The translations under genes and the position numbers were made by a program. A model generated the notes under the pieces. That model had not been told where the DNA came from. It ran no database searches and was given only the letters and a program-made list of their open reading frames with translations. A stretch of 64,000 nucleotides of DNA from an uncultured Pseudomonadota bacterium (GTDB taxonomy: Bacteria > Pseudomonadota > Gammaproteobacteria > Ga0077536). The DNA is taken from NCBI GenBank assembly GCA_903825645.1, contig CAIKBL010000041.1:72375-136374 (forward strand), in the 5' to 3' direction. Below are positions 28,194 through 37,028 of the stretch, one piece after another. Position 1 is the first letter of the stretch. Every line of letters starts with the position of its first letter.

Positions 28194-28871
28194 ATGCAGC
28201 CACCTTTCATAGCACCTTCCATCCTTTCAGCGGACTTCGCACGTCTCGGTGCCGAAGTCGACGCCGTTTTAGCCGCCGGGGCCGATTTGATCCATTTTGA
28301 TGTGATGGACAATCACTACGTGCCCAATCTCACCATCGGTCCCCTGGTATGCGCCGCCTTACGCAAGTATGGGATCACAGCCCCTATCGACGTGCACCTC
28401 ATGGTCGATCCGGTCGATCGCCTAATCGGCGATTTTGCGGAGGCCGGCGCCTCCTATATTACTTTCCATCCCGAAGCGAGCCACCACATAGACCGCAGCC
28501 TCGGGCTGATCCGGGAAGCGGGCTGTCGGGCTGGATTGGTGTTTAATCCCGCAACGCCGCTGGAGACGCTGCACTATGTGATGGACAAAGTCGACATGAT
28601 ATTGCTCATGGCCGTCAACCCGGGATTCGGGGGTCAGTCTTTTATCCCCGCGGTGCTGGATAAGTTGCGCACTGCCCGAGCGCTGATCACTGCAAGTGGC
28701 CGCCCGATCCGGCTCGAAATCGATGGTGGCGTCAAAGTCGATAATATCGGGAAAATTGCCGCAGCAGGGGCCGACACTTTTGTCGCCGGATCGGCGATCT
28801 TCAACAGCGCAGACTACTCCGCAACTGTTGCCGCGATGCGGCATGAAATTCGGGCAGCAGGTCATACATGA
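28194..28871 (+). CDS. rpe: Ribulose-phosphate 3-epimerase
   Basis: Interconverts ribulose 5-phosphate and xylulose 5-phosphate in the pentose phosphate or Calvin pathway. The 225-residue (beta/alpha)8 protein shows [14 protein letters not shown], the metal and catalytic motif [17 protein letters not shown], and the phosphate loop [12 protein letters not shown]. The chosen ATG fits the family N-terminus; the frame is open 31 codons further upstream without family match. It overlaps gph by ATGA. The second pentose enzyme rpiA is 12 kb away. Confidence 0.97.
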   Translation: MQPPFIAPSILSADFARLGAEVDAVLAAGADLIHFDVMDNHYVPNLTIGPLVCAALRKYGITAPIDVHLMVDPVDRLIGDFAEAGASYITFHPEASHHIDRSLGLIREAGCRAGLVFNPATPLETLHYVMDKVDMILLMAVNPGFGGQSFIPAVLDKLRTARALITASGRPIRLEIDGGVKVDNIGKIAAAGADTFVAGSAIFNSADYSATVAAMRHEIRAAGHT

Positions 28872-29542
28872 TGTCTTCACGAGCCCGCCTGGTACTTTTT
28901 GATCTCGACGGGACGCTGGTACACAGCGCGCCCGATATCGCCCATGCGGCCAATCAGGCTTTGGCCGATGTCGGCCATCCGCTGCGCCCGATCGCGGAAA
29001 TTTGCGATTTTATCGGCCACGGTGCTGAGCGACTCATCCACCGCTGCCTTACAGGCACGCGGGATGACGATGCCGACTCGGCCCTCCACCAAACAACCTA
29101 CCTCGGCTTTCAGCGACATTACGCCGCTTGTTTAAACGCGCAGACACAACTTTATGCCGGTGTGGTCGAAACGCTGGATACGCTGGCTGGCCACGGCATC
29201 CTGTTGGGCTGTGTGACCAATAAACCGGCTAAATTTACGCTCCCCTTACTGGAACGCATGGCGCTTACACCTTATTTTGCGGTAATCCTCTCAGGAGATA
29301 GTCTTCCGACCAAAAAACCTGACCCTGCGCCCTTGCGCCGGGCAGCAGCCGATTGCGGCGTGTCTAACGCGGATACCGTCATGGTCGGCGACTCCATGGC
29401 CGACCTAACCGCGGCGAGAGCGGCCAGCATGCGGATTTTCTGTGTTAGCTACGGGTATTCCGCAGGAATCGATCTAACCGGGTATAAACCCGACGCCTAC
29501 GTCGCGCAGATCAAGGATATCCTACCGCATCTGATTGGCTGA
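28868..29542 (+). CDS. gph: Phosphoglycolate phosphatase
   Basis: HAD-type phosphatase that removes 2-phosphoglycolate. The nucleophile aspartate lies in [14 protein letters not shown], motif III lysine in [12 protein letters not shown], and the acidic motif in [15 protein letters not shown]. The 224-residue length is normal. It is translationally coupled to rpe, a common pair; in pseudomonads trpE follows next, but not here. Confidence 0.93.
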   Translation: MMSSRARLVLFDLDGTLVHSAPDIAHAANQALADVGHPLRPIAEICDFIGHGAERLIHRCLTGTRDDDADSALHQTTYLGFQRHYAACLNAQTQLYAGVVETLDTLAGHGILLGCVTNKPAKFTLPLLERMALTPYFAVILSGDSLPTKKPDPAPLRRAAADCGVSNADTVMVGDSMADLTAARAASMRIFCVSYGYSAGIDLTGYKPDAYVAQIKDILPHLIG

Positions 29543-29608
29543 TTGGCCGACGCCAAGCTCGGGACAGTGAAGCCCCAAGACTTCCCGCTCAAAAATCGCC
29601 CTGTCTCG

Positions 29609-30004
29609 TCAGCCAAATGCCTGCGTCACAAGTTCGGTATCAAGATATTCCGTGATGGCTTTGATTTGGCCCTGCTCGAAACGATAGACCCAACAATAGG
29701 TATTGTTATAGGGCACACCACGTTTGGTCATCGCATGACCGTGCCCTTGTGCGACCACGAAATCCCCGTCTGCCAACAGATTGTCGACGTGAATATGGAT
29801 ATGACCGTCCACCAACGCCTCCCGAAATTTGCCGAGAAAATCGAGCACGGCCGGCTTGCCCTTGAACGTCTTAGACAGGACCGTAGTCCCGATAATGGTC
29901 CATTGCACATCATCACCCAGGCTGCTCACTAACGGCTCGCCGTTACCTTGCGCGAGTTGTTCAAAATTATGGTGGACGGTCTGCTTGTTTCGTTCCGCAC
30001 TCAT
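29609..30004 (-). CDS. NTF2/SnoaL-like cone-fold protein
   Basis: A 131-residue protein with the N-terminal helix pair (NKQTVHHNFEQLAQGN), the strand WTIIGTTVLSKTFKGKPAVLDFL, and the C-terminal strands TYCWVYRFEQGQIKAITEYLD, typical of the SnoaL-like branch of the NTF2 fold. The family includes small enzymes and binding proteins; no catalytic set can be fixed here. It stands alone on the minus strand after gph. Confidence 0.78.
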   Translation of the reverse strand: MSAERNKQTVHHNFEQLAQGNGEPLVSSLGDDVQWTIIGTTVLSKTFKGKPAVLDFLGKFREALVDGHIHIHVDNLLADGDFVVAQGHGHAMTKRGVPYNNTYCWVYRFEQGQIKAITEYLDTELVTQAFG

Positions 30005-30496
30005 CTAATTTCCCCTGACTTGGATTGGTGTACCCAGACTAAACCCAAATTTCCCATAAGAACATGTTTTGAGGGCGAAAAACCCACCGCGCAATAGATG
30101 AGCAAATCGAAGGAGTCGGACATAATCGCAACGTCCTTCGAATCACGCTCGGTGGTGCTTGGCAAGCGCGAGTTTGACGATCCTTGCCCGACCAGCCGTC
30201 GCGAGATAGCCCGTTTCTATAAAGCATTCATATCGCCAGGTTTTCAAGTTTGATGCGCGGTTTTCGGGCGACTCGGCATGATTGACCCGCATGACGGCCT
30301 ACGAGCCCATGCACCTACTCGGACAGGCCATCTTCCTCGTGTTCAAGACGGCTTCCGTCGCGTAGTCCCGTCACGCGGACATCGCTGCCATCGAGTATCG
30401 ACAACGACCAGACCCGCAACAGTCCTACCGCGGACGCTGTATGTCGACTCGGATACATCACGGGCAGTTCGCTACACATCGCGCAAACCGGCCAAA

Positions 30497-30682
30497 AACG
30501 TCGCCAAGAATGGCCATTGGCACAATGCCGTCGCGCTGCGCATCCCGCCGTCCCTAGGATCGGCCGCCCGACATTGCACCCGCAACACCTTCATCACCGC
30601 CATCACCCGCACCGTCTGCTCAAATCCGACTGTGTCCATCGGATGCGCTTCCTTTTGGCGTAGCGCCGCTGACGGCGCTTAA
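30497..30682 (+). pseudogene. Possible remnant of a MazE/AbrB-type antitoxin gene
   Basis: The frame encodes VAKNGHWHNAVALRIPPSL, which resembles the opening strand-loop of SpoVT/AbrB-fold antitoxins (usual form KWGNSxAVRIP). The rest does not match the family well, no start codon or ribosome site fits, and no toxin gene follows. A terminator-like hairpin sits at its end. Resemblance is short, so the call is tentative. Confidence 0.3.
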
Positions 30683-30689
30683 ATTTTTC
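30662..30689 (+). terminator. Candidate intrinsic terminator
   Basis: AGCGCC and GGCGCT pair around a GCTGAC loop, followed by TAAATTTTT. It would stop rightward transcription of the decayed stretch before the cheB-like gene. Confidence 0.5.
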
Positions 30690-30847
30690 ACAAACGCAGG
30701 GCCACCAATTGACGGACTTAGAGCCCTAGCGGGAGATGGACAAAGCCGGATTCAAGTTGCAGTATGGGCAAGAAATAGTTGTGGCTACCATGGTTTTTTG
30801 CGTGCTGACTGGCTTGATCCTCCGACGGATGTGGAGACCCCATTAGC

Positions 30848-31492
30848 ATGAACTCACAGGCCTGCGTCGTCGTGGGGATTGGGGCATCCGCAGGCGGCCT
30901 ATCCGCGCTGCAGACATTCTTTCGCCGATCACGACCAGACACCGGTGCAGCGTTCGTGATCGTCCAACATCTGGCTCCTCTCCATAGCAGTCTGCTAGCA
31001 GAGATCATCGCCCGTGATACCGTCATGCCCACCGCGCAGGTGGTCAGCGGCATGCCCATTGCGCAGAACCATGTCTACATCATCCCGCCCGGAAATTACC
31101 TGACTGTGCGCGGAGATGTCTTTGAACTGAGCGAACCGGTCTTGGAGAATGGCGTGAGGATGCCCATTGACGCCTTCTGGACATCGCTGGCAACGGAACG
31201 GGGGGAACGTGCGGTCGCCGTCGTCCTGTCGGGCAATGGTGCAGACGGCACGCTTGGAATACGTGCCGTAAAGAGCCGCGGGGGCCTCGTGTTGGTGCAG
31301 AGCCCAGACACTGCCGAATTTGATAGCATGCCGCAGCACGCTATCGCCACCGGGCTTACCGATGTCGTCTGTGACGTCGAGCGGATTGTCGACTACCTCG
31401 ATAAGTTCCTGCGACACTTTTGTAGCGAAATGCCCACAGCCTCTCCCCTCTCCCCTCTCCCGCGGAAAGCGATGAGCTACGGGATCTCTTAG
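30848..31492 (+). CDS. CheB methylesterase domain, split off from a CheB-CheR-PAS-kinase protein
   Basis: The 214-residue product is a CheB-type methylesterase domain with the catalytic set S14 (GIGASAGG), H41 (VQHLAP) and D133 (SGNGADGT). It lacks a receiver domain, as is normal when CheB begins a large CheB-CheR-PAS-histidine kinase chain. In the known architecture the CheR domain continues in the same frame. Here the frame runs through three 7-base repeats into 12 non-family codons and a TAG. GGAG lies 11 bases before the ATG. The domain itself looks functional. Confidence 0.87.
   Translation: MNSQACVVVGIGASAGGLSALQTFFRRSRPDTGAAFVIVQHLAPLHSSLLAEIIARDTVMPTAQVVSGMPIAQNHVYIIPPGNYLTVRGDVFELSEPVLENGVRMPIDAFWTSLATERGERAVAVVLSGNGADGTLGIRAVKSRGGLVLVQSPDTAEFDSMPQHAIATGLTDVVCDVERIVDYLDKFLRHFCSEMPTASPLSPLPRKAMSYGIS
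31441..31461 (+). repeat. Three perfect tandem copies of CTCTCCC at the CheB/CheR junction
   Basis: CTCTCCC occurs three times without interruption. The unit is 7 bases, so each gain or loss shifts the reading frame. With three copies CheB and CheR are out of frame; with four copies (or one) the frame runs from 30848 to 34917 as a single protein of about 1,358 (or 1,351) residues. The repeat codes for a serine-proline-leucine linker. Confidence 0.9.
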
Positions 31493-31569
31493 CGCTGTTA
31501 AAGGTCCGCGGTGGTTATGACTTCAGCGGTTACAAAACCGGCACGATCTATCGGCGCATCGATCGGCGC

Positions 31570-34500
31570 ATGAGACTCCACGAGAGAAAGACGTTCGTTG
31601 AATACCTTCAACTCGTGCGCGAAAACGAAAACGAAATGCACCAACTGCGCCAAGATCTCCTTATTGGGGTGACGTCATTTTTTCGGAACACCGCTGCCTT
31701 CAGCGCCCTCGACGCTGAGGTCATCGCCCCCTTGGTGGCCGACAAACATCCCGATGAGCCGATCAGGATCTGGGTCCCAGGTTGCGCCACTGGTGAGGAA
31801 GCCTACTCCATCGCGATGCTGGTGATCGAGCAACTAAAAAAAGCAGGGAAAAACTGTCCGCTTCAAATTTTCGCCAGCGATATTGACGAATCCGCGCTGG
31901 CGATTGCGCGCGCAGGTCTGTATCAGCAAGAGAGCGTAGCCGCGCTTCCTCCCTCTTATCTGGAGCGCTTTTTTGTCCAGAACGGCCACAATTACCAGGC
32001 CTCCCGGCCGTTGAGAGAAGCCATCCTTTTCACGACCCAAAATCTGATCAGTGATCTGCCGTTCTCCAATCTGGACCTAGTTACCTGCCGGAATGTGCTC
32101 ATTTACCTGAACATCGATCTGCAGAATAAAATATTCAGGCTGTTCCATTTTGTCCTGAGAAAGCGTGGCTGCCTATTCTTAGGGAACTCGGAAATGGTGA
32201 GTGAAGACGAGGGGTTGTTCGAACCCATCAACAAGGAATGGCGGATCTACCGTCGAGTCGGGGACTCACGTCTGCCGCTGCTCGACTTACCGACCAGAAT
32301 GCTACGGAGCGCCTATACACCCGCCGCGGACAGGAAGATTGCAGATCGTAGTCTCGCAGACGTTATGAAGCAGTCTCTATTCAATAATTTCGTGCCGGCC
32401 GCTGTTCTAGTCGATTCTAAGGGTGATGTACTGCAATTTTCGGGGAAAACTGGACCCTTTTTGGAACAACCCACCGGCGCCCCAACACGCAATCTATTCG
32501 CGCTAGTTCGACGGGAATTGCAGGCAAAACTGCGGGACGCGCTACGTGGTGCCGTCGCCGATAATAAGCTGGTGGAAATCGACGACGCCCATGTGGTGGA
32601 TCGTGTCGGACGGCGACGTATCAAACTCACGCTCAGGCCAATCTCGATACCGGGCTCGATCGAACGCCTGTTTCTGATTGCTTTCGAAAACCGGCCCGAC
32701 CAGCCAGCACAGCATGAATCGCGTGAATACAACTGGGTGCCGCCGGAACGATCGTTAGTTCAGGGCATAGAAGATGAACTGCGGATTACCCGCGAAGAGT
32801 TGCAAGAAAAAATCCTAGAGCTCGAATTGACCAACCAGGAATTTCAGGCCGCCAACGAAGAGATGATGTCGGTAAATGAGGAGTTGCAGGCCTCCAATGA
32901 GGAGATGGAAACCTCGAAGGAAGAACTTCAGGCTACTAATGAAGAGCTCAGCACGGTAAACAACGAGCTCAAAATTAAAATCGGAGAGCTGGCGGAAAGC
33001 AATGACGATTTATCGAATTTATTGAGAAGCACGGACATCCCAATTCTGTTTGTGGATGCGGAACGGCTGATTAGGCGGTTTACACCCTCGATGGCGACGG
33101 TAATGAATATTATGCCATCTGACGTGGGGCGCCCACTGATCGATCTCCGACTGAAAGTGACGGATCCCAATTTGCTGGACGATATCGATCTTGTGATAAG
33201 CGGGCGCGCAGTGGCGGCTCGCGAAATCATGGGCACAGAAGAAAAATGTTATTTGCGCCAAATTTCGCGCTACCAAGCACATTCTAATGATATCAGCGGA
33301 GCAGTAATCTCCTTCGTTGATATCAGTCCTCAATTGCGGGCGTATGCGGAGTCTCAGCGACTCGCCGTTGTACTTCGGGATTCCACGGATGCCCTCACGG
33401 TACAGGGAATGGATGGCCATATTATCGCTTGGAATAAAGGCGCTGAAGGTTTATACGGCTGGAAAGAAGAGGAAGCGCTCAAGATGAATGCGTCCGTGCT
33501 GCGGTCAAAAGACGCGCTGCAGGTGGAGCCATCAATCATCCAACGCCTCCTTCGCGGAGAAAAAATACCTAGCGTGGAAACCAAGCGCCGGCACAAGAAT
33601 GGCGCAGAGATCGACGTATGGGCAACGGTAACGCCGTTAGTGGATCGAGATGGACGCATCACAGCGGTGGCGACGACAGATCGCGATGTCACCGAGCGTA
33701 ATGCCGCGATATCGGCGCGCCTACGTGCGGAAACTCGTTACGAAAATCTCGCCCGACAAGTCCCAGTGGGTCTGTTTACTTTCAAGCTTGACCCGTTTGG
33801 GAAATTTATCATTACCTACGCGAGCCCTCGCTATTGTGAGCTTCTGGGCGTCACTGCCGAATCAGTCACATCCGATCCAAATCTCCTGTTCGAGATAATC
33901 CATTCTGCAGATTCGAAGTTACTCCGCGATATTCTAAAAAAAATGTCGTTAGCGTCTGATTCTTTTGAGTACGATCTGCGCTTCATCGTGCACGGAGAAG
34001 TGCGCCATATTCGCACCACAGTGAACCTCGGCGGAGATCAGTGCGGCGGTATCGAAGGGTCTGGTTCCATCCTTGATGTCACGGAGCAGCTACTAACCCA
34101 AGAGGAACGCGCGCGTCTTAGCGCGCAGCTGACTCAGTCCCAAAAGATGGAAGCCATGGGCCAGCTCTCGGCTGGCGTCGCCCATCATTTCAACAACATC
34201 ATCCACAATATTATCAATTTTGTGGAATTAGCGAAAAAATTAGGCACGCCAGACTCGAACAGCGTGCTTGATCCGATTTTGGATAAAATTGAACGAAGTG
34301 CCGAAAGTGGCGCTGATTTAGTCTCGAGTTTACTGAGATACAGTCAACCTACTGACCTCCTCGAAGCCATTCAACCTATCGATGCGCATAGCGTGATCCG
34401 CACAGCACTGGTCCTCATCCACACCTTATTGCCCCGTGGTATCACGCTAGCGTATGCGCATGACGAACATCTGCCTTTGATCGCCATCCGAGCCGCCGAA

Positions 34501-34917
34501 CTGCAAGACGCGATAAGGAATCTCGTCCTAAACGCATGTGAGGCGCAGGGCAATCGAGGCGAAATACAAATAAACCTTCACGGCGCAATGTCCGCCGAAG
34601 GAATTTGCGCGGCCTGCCAGCAGCCTTTTAAAGGTCAGTTTGTCGAAGTCGAAGTAATCGACAAGGGGCCCGGGATTAAAGGAGAGATCCTCTCGGATAT
34701 ATTCCAGCCTTTTTTTTCGACCAAAGAAGTTGGCAACGGGTCGGGCCTGGGCCTGTCTTTGGTGCACGGCTTGGTGCACGCCGTTGGCGGTCATATCCTC
34801 GTGGAATCCGAACTTGGACGACGCACTGCCTTCAAGCTCCTGTTTCCCCCCGTGCTCACCGAACCGTCTCCGCACGCTGACGACGGGGTTGGACGCAACC
34901 TCATCAGTCCTGACTAA
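31570..34917 (+). CDS. CheR methyltransferase-PAS-histidine kinase protein (3' part of a split hybrid)
   Basis: The 1,115-residue product has a CheR SAM-binding domain (VPGCATGEEAYSIAM, near residues 60-75), a PAS-like stretch, a heptad coiled coil (about 400-483, repeated NEELQASNEEM units), three PAS domains (about 497-587, 592-710, 723-846), an H-box with H872 (GVAHHFNNI) and an HATPase domain (about 977-1096; DKGPGIKG, GSGLGLSLVHG). No receiver follows. The frame is open upstream to 31426 and encodes the rest of the conserved CheR N-terminal helices (YDFSGYKTGTIYRRIDRRM), so the internal ATG is not the natural start. Confidence 0.88.
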   Translation: MRLHERKTFVEYLQLVRENENEMHQLRQDLLIGVTSFFRNTAAFSALDAEVIAPLVADKHPDEPIRIWVPGCATGEEAYSIAMLVIEQLKKAGKNCPLQIFASDIDESALAIARAGLYQQESVAALPPSYLERFFVQNGHNYQASRPLREAILFTTQNLISDLPFSNLDLVTCRNVLIYLNIDLQNKIFRLFHFVLRKRGCLFLGNSEMVSEDEGLFEPINKEWRIYRRVGDSRLPLLDLPTRMLRSAYTPAADRKIADRSLADVMKQSLFNNFVPAAVLVDSKGDVLQFSGKTGPFLEQPTGAPTRNLFALVRRELQAKLRDALRGAVADNKLVEIDDAHVVDRVGRRRIKLTLRPISIPGSIERLFLIAFENRPDQPAQHESREYNWVPPERSLVQGIEDELRITREELQEKILELELTNQEFQAANEEMMSVNEELQASNEEMETSKEELQATNEELSTVNNELKIKIGELAESNDDLSNLLRSTDIPILFVDAERLIRRFTPSMATVMNIMPSDVGRPLIDLRLKVTDPNLLDDIDLVISGRAVAAREIMGTEEKCYLRQISRYQAHSNDISGAVISFVDISPQLRAYAESQRLAVVLRDSTDALTVQGMDGHIIAWNKGAEGLYGWKEEEALKMNASVLRSKDALQVEPSIIQRLLRGEKIPSVETKRRHKNGAEIDVWATVTPLVDRDGRITAVATTDRDVTERNAAISARLRAETRYENLARQVPVGLFTFKLDPFGKFIITYASPRYCELLGVTAESVTSDPNLLFEIIHSADSKLLRDILKKMSLASDSFEYDLRFIVHGEVRHIRTTVNLGGDQCGGIEGSGSILDVTEQLLTQEERARLSAQLTQSQKMEAMGQLSAGVAHHFNNIIHNIINFVELAKKLGTPDSNSVLDPILDKIERSAESGADLVSSLLRYSQPTDLLEAIQPIDAHSVIRTALVLIHTLLPRGITLAYAHDEHLPLIAIRAAELQDAIRNLVLNACEAQGNRGEIQINLHGAMSAEGICAACQQPFKGQFVEVEVIDKGPGIKGEILSDIFQPFFSTKEVGNGSGLGLSLVHGLVHAVGGHILVESELGRRTAFKLLFPPVLTEPSPHADDGVGRNLISPD

Positions 34918-35398
34918 CACTTTCCGAAGCCAGGCGCTATTTGGCCCCTATAAAAATAGGGCTGTCGCAATTCGCGCATGGTGGTTATATCGGTAGGCAA
35001 ACTGGCAGCGTTCTCATCGTTAGAATCCTGCAGCGCGCAAATACTTAATGCTGAAGATGAGGAGGACCACGCAAGGTGGTCTCCCGCGGGCCCTACAAAA
35101 AGAAGAGACGAGGCGCGCGGCGATGGGGGGCACGCAAGCATATCGCGCCGCACTGATTGCACGTCAGCCCGATCACATATCTGTGGTGCTAGCAGTCCTA
35201 TCACGCATTCAACGCCGGTGGCGATACATTTTTGCCCCATTCTAGGCGAAAATGGCAGCTCGGCGCTGTCAGTCCTGAACGGGTTGACTTCTGGGTCGCC
35301 CGAGTGCGAATGCCGTCGCGGAAAGCCGATAAAGACGGCGAGTTCCCCAAAGCTTTTTTGGATCAGGCCTCTCTATTTTTCAATGGGTTGCTAGATTT
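34918..35398. other. 481-base gap before trpG, no recognised gene
   Basis: Several short frames are open but none has family resemblance. The most coding-like is a 69-codon plus-strand frame (35193-35402) containing [20 protein letters not shown]; it has no good start codon but its stop overlaps the trpG ATG as ATGA. It may be the tail of a lost gene. No terminator after the kinase gene was found. Confidence 0.4.
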
Positions 35399-35995
35399 AT
35401 GATCCTCATGATCGACAATTACGATTCTTTTACCTACAACCTAGTCCAATATTGTGGCGAGTTAGGTTATGCGGTGGAAGTGGTGCGCAATGACGCCACG
35501 GATCTCGCGACGATTCGCGCGATGCGACCGTCTCACATTATCGTCTCCCCGGGCCCTTGTACGCCGAATGAGGCGGGCATTTCCCTCGCGGTGGTCAGGG
35601 AACTCGCCGATGAATTTCCTATCCTCGGGGTTTGTCTCGGCCACCAGAGCATTGGCCAGGCCTATGGGGGCCGAGTGGTTCACGCACGGCAGGTCATGCA
35701 TGGGAAGACCTCGCCTATTCATCATCGCGGCTCGGGCCTTTTCAAGGCTATTCCCGACTGCTTTATTGCGACACGCTATCACTCCCTCGTCATTGAGAAA
35801 GCTTCCTGCCCGGCCTGTTTGGAGATCACGGCTTGGACGGCGCTGCCGGGCGGCGAAATGGATGAAATCATGGCGGTCCGTCACCGTGAACTCCCCTTGT
35901 TCGGCGTTCAATTTCATCCGGAAGCGATTTTGACCGAATTTGGGCATCAACTGCTCCGTAACTTTTTCGAACAAACCCGGGCAGCAACAACATGA
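35399..35995 (+). CDS. trpG: Anthranilate synthase, glutamine amidotransferase component
   Basis: Supplies ammonia from glutamine to TrpE for anthranilate synthesis; some TrpG proteins also serve PabB. The 198-residue class I amidotransferase has the nucleophile cysteine in [15 protein letters not shown] and the His-Glu pair in [12 protein letters not shown]. It overlaps trpD by ATGA. TrpE is not encoded in the window. Confidence 0.93.
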   Translation: MILMIDNYDSFTYNLVQYCGELGYAVEVVRNDATDLATIRAMRPSHIIVSPGPCTPNEAGISLAVVRELADEFPILGVCLGHQSIGQAYGGRVVHARQVMHGKTSPIHHRGSGLFKAIPDCFIATRYHSLVIEKASCPACLEITAWTALPGGEMDEIMAVRHRELPLFGVQFHPEAILTEFGHQLLRNFFEQTRAATT

Positions 35996-37020
35996 ATATC
36001 CGGGAAGCTATCGCTAAAACCGTTAGCCGAGGCGATCTCAGTCTCACAGAGATGACTGCCGTCATGCATCAAATCATGGCGGGGGACGCGACGCCGGCAC
36101 AGATCGCAGGCCTCCTTGTCGCCTTGCGGCAAAAAGGCGAAACCGTTGATGAGATAACCGCAGCGGCGCGTGTCATGCGGGCGCTATCGGTCAAAGTCGA
36201 GGTGGGCGTCTTGCCCTTGATTGATACGTGCGGCACGGGAGGCGACTCGAGCGGGACTTTTAATATCTCGACAGCCGCTGCATTCGTCGTTGCCGCCGGC
36301 GGAGGCCACGTCGCCAAACATGGGAACCGTTCGGTATCCAGTTCGAGTGGGTCGGCTGATTTACTTGAAGCGGCAGGCGCCAAACTCGAACTCGCCCCCG
36401 ACGATATCGCACGCTGCATCCGGGAGGTTGGGTTCGGTTTTATGTTTGCCCAAACCCATCACGGTGCCGCCCGACATGCCGCGGGTCCGCGGCGAGAATT
36501 GGGGATCCGTACGATCTTCAACCTCCTCGGCCCTTTGACCAATCCCGCCGACGCACGATTACAGCTGATGGGCGTGTTTCACGAAGAATGGGTTCCCCGT
36601 GTTGCGGCCGTACTGCGAGAATTGGGTTGTGAACGCGCGATGGTAGTGCATGCGGAAGACGGTTTGGACGAGATCAGCATCGGCGCACCCACCCGTGTCG
36701 CCGAGTTAAATCAGGGAGTGATTTCGGAATATCTATTCGATCCGGTGTCGATCGGAGTGCCACGAACGGGACTCGCGCGCTTGAAAGTGAATAATGCAGC
36801 AGAAAGCTTGGCGATTATTCGTCAGGCGTTCGCCAACAACCCGGGCCCAGCACGCGATGTGATTGCGCTTAATGCGGGCGCCGCACTCTACCTCTGTGGC
36901 CTGTGCCGCGACTTGCACGCCGGTTATCAACGTGCGCTCGAACTGTTGGCAAGTGGGGCCGCTCAGGCCTGTTTCGCCCGCTACGTCACCCTGACCCAAA
37001 CTTTGCCCCGAACCGATTGA
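35992..37020 (+). CDS. trpD: Anthranilate phosphoribosyltransferase
   Basis: Joins anthranilate to PRPP, the second tryptophan step. The 342-residue chain shows the PRPP/pyrophosphate loop [18 protein letters not shown], the [19 protein letters not shown] motif and [10 protein letters not shown]. Coupled to trpG by a 4-base overlap and followed by trpC after 8 bases, a classic trpGDC unit. Confidence 0.96.
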   Translation: MNIREAIAKTVSRGDLSLTEMTAVMHQIMAGDATPAQIAGLLVALRQKGETVDEITAAARVMRALSVKVEVGVLPLIDTCGTGGDSSGTFNISTAAAFVVAAGGGHVAKHGNRSVSSSSGSADLLEAAGAKLELAPDDIARCIREVGFGFMFAQTHHGAARHAAGPRRELGIRTIFNLLGPLTNPADARLQLMGVFHEEWVPRVAAVLRELGCERAMVVHAEDGLDEISIGAPTRVAELNQGVISEYLFDPVSIGVPRTGLARLKVNNAAESLAIIRQAFANNPGPARDVIALNAGAALYLCGLCRDLHAGYQRALELLASGAAQACFARYVTLTQTLPRTD

Positions 37021-37028
37021 GTCATCAG

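Larger units (their letters stand above)
30005..30847. other. 843-base region without an intact recognised gene
   Basis: Between the NTF2-like gene and the CheB-domain gene. Contents seen: an unrecognised 51-codon frame on the plus strand (30098-30253, ATG start, includes PTSRREIARFYKAF), a probable antitoxin remnant, a hairpin with T-tract, and a GGAG ribosome site for the cheB-like gene. The mixture of broken frames suggests old, decaying accessory DNA. Confidence 0.5.

Noticed and set aside
30278-30682. A 134-codon plus-strand frame taken as one gene
   Set aside because: Only the last third shows a family-like motif; the first part is low-complexity Arg/Thr and lacks a ribosome site, so it is treated as decayed DNA.
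36903-37028. Longer trpC start inside trpD
   Set aside because: Would overlap trpD by 118 bases with residues unlike any TrpC; the ATG 8 bases after trpD fits the family.
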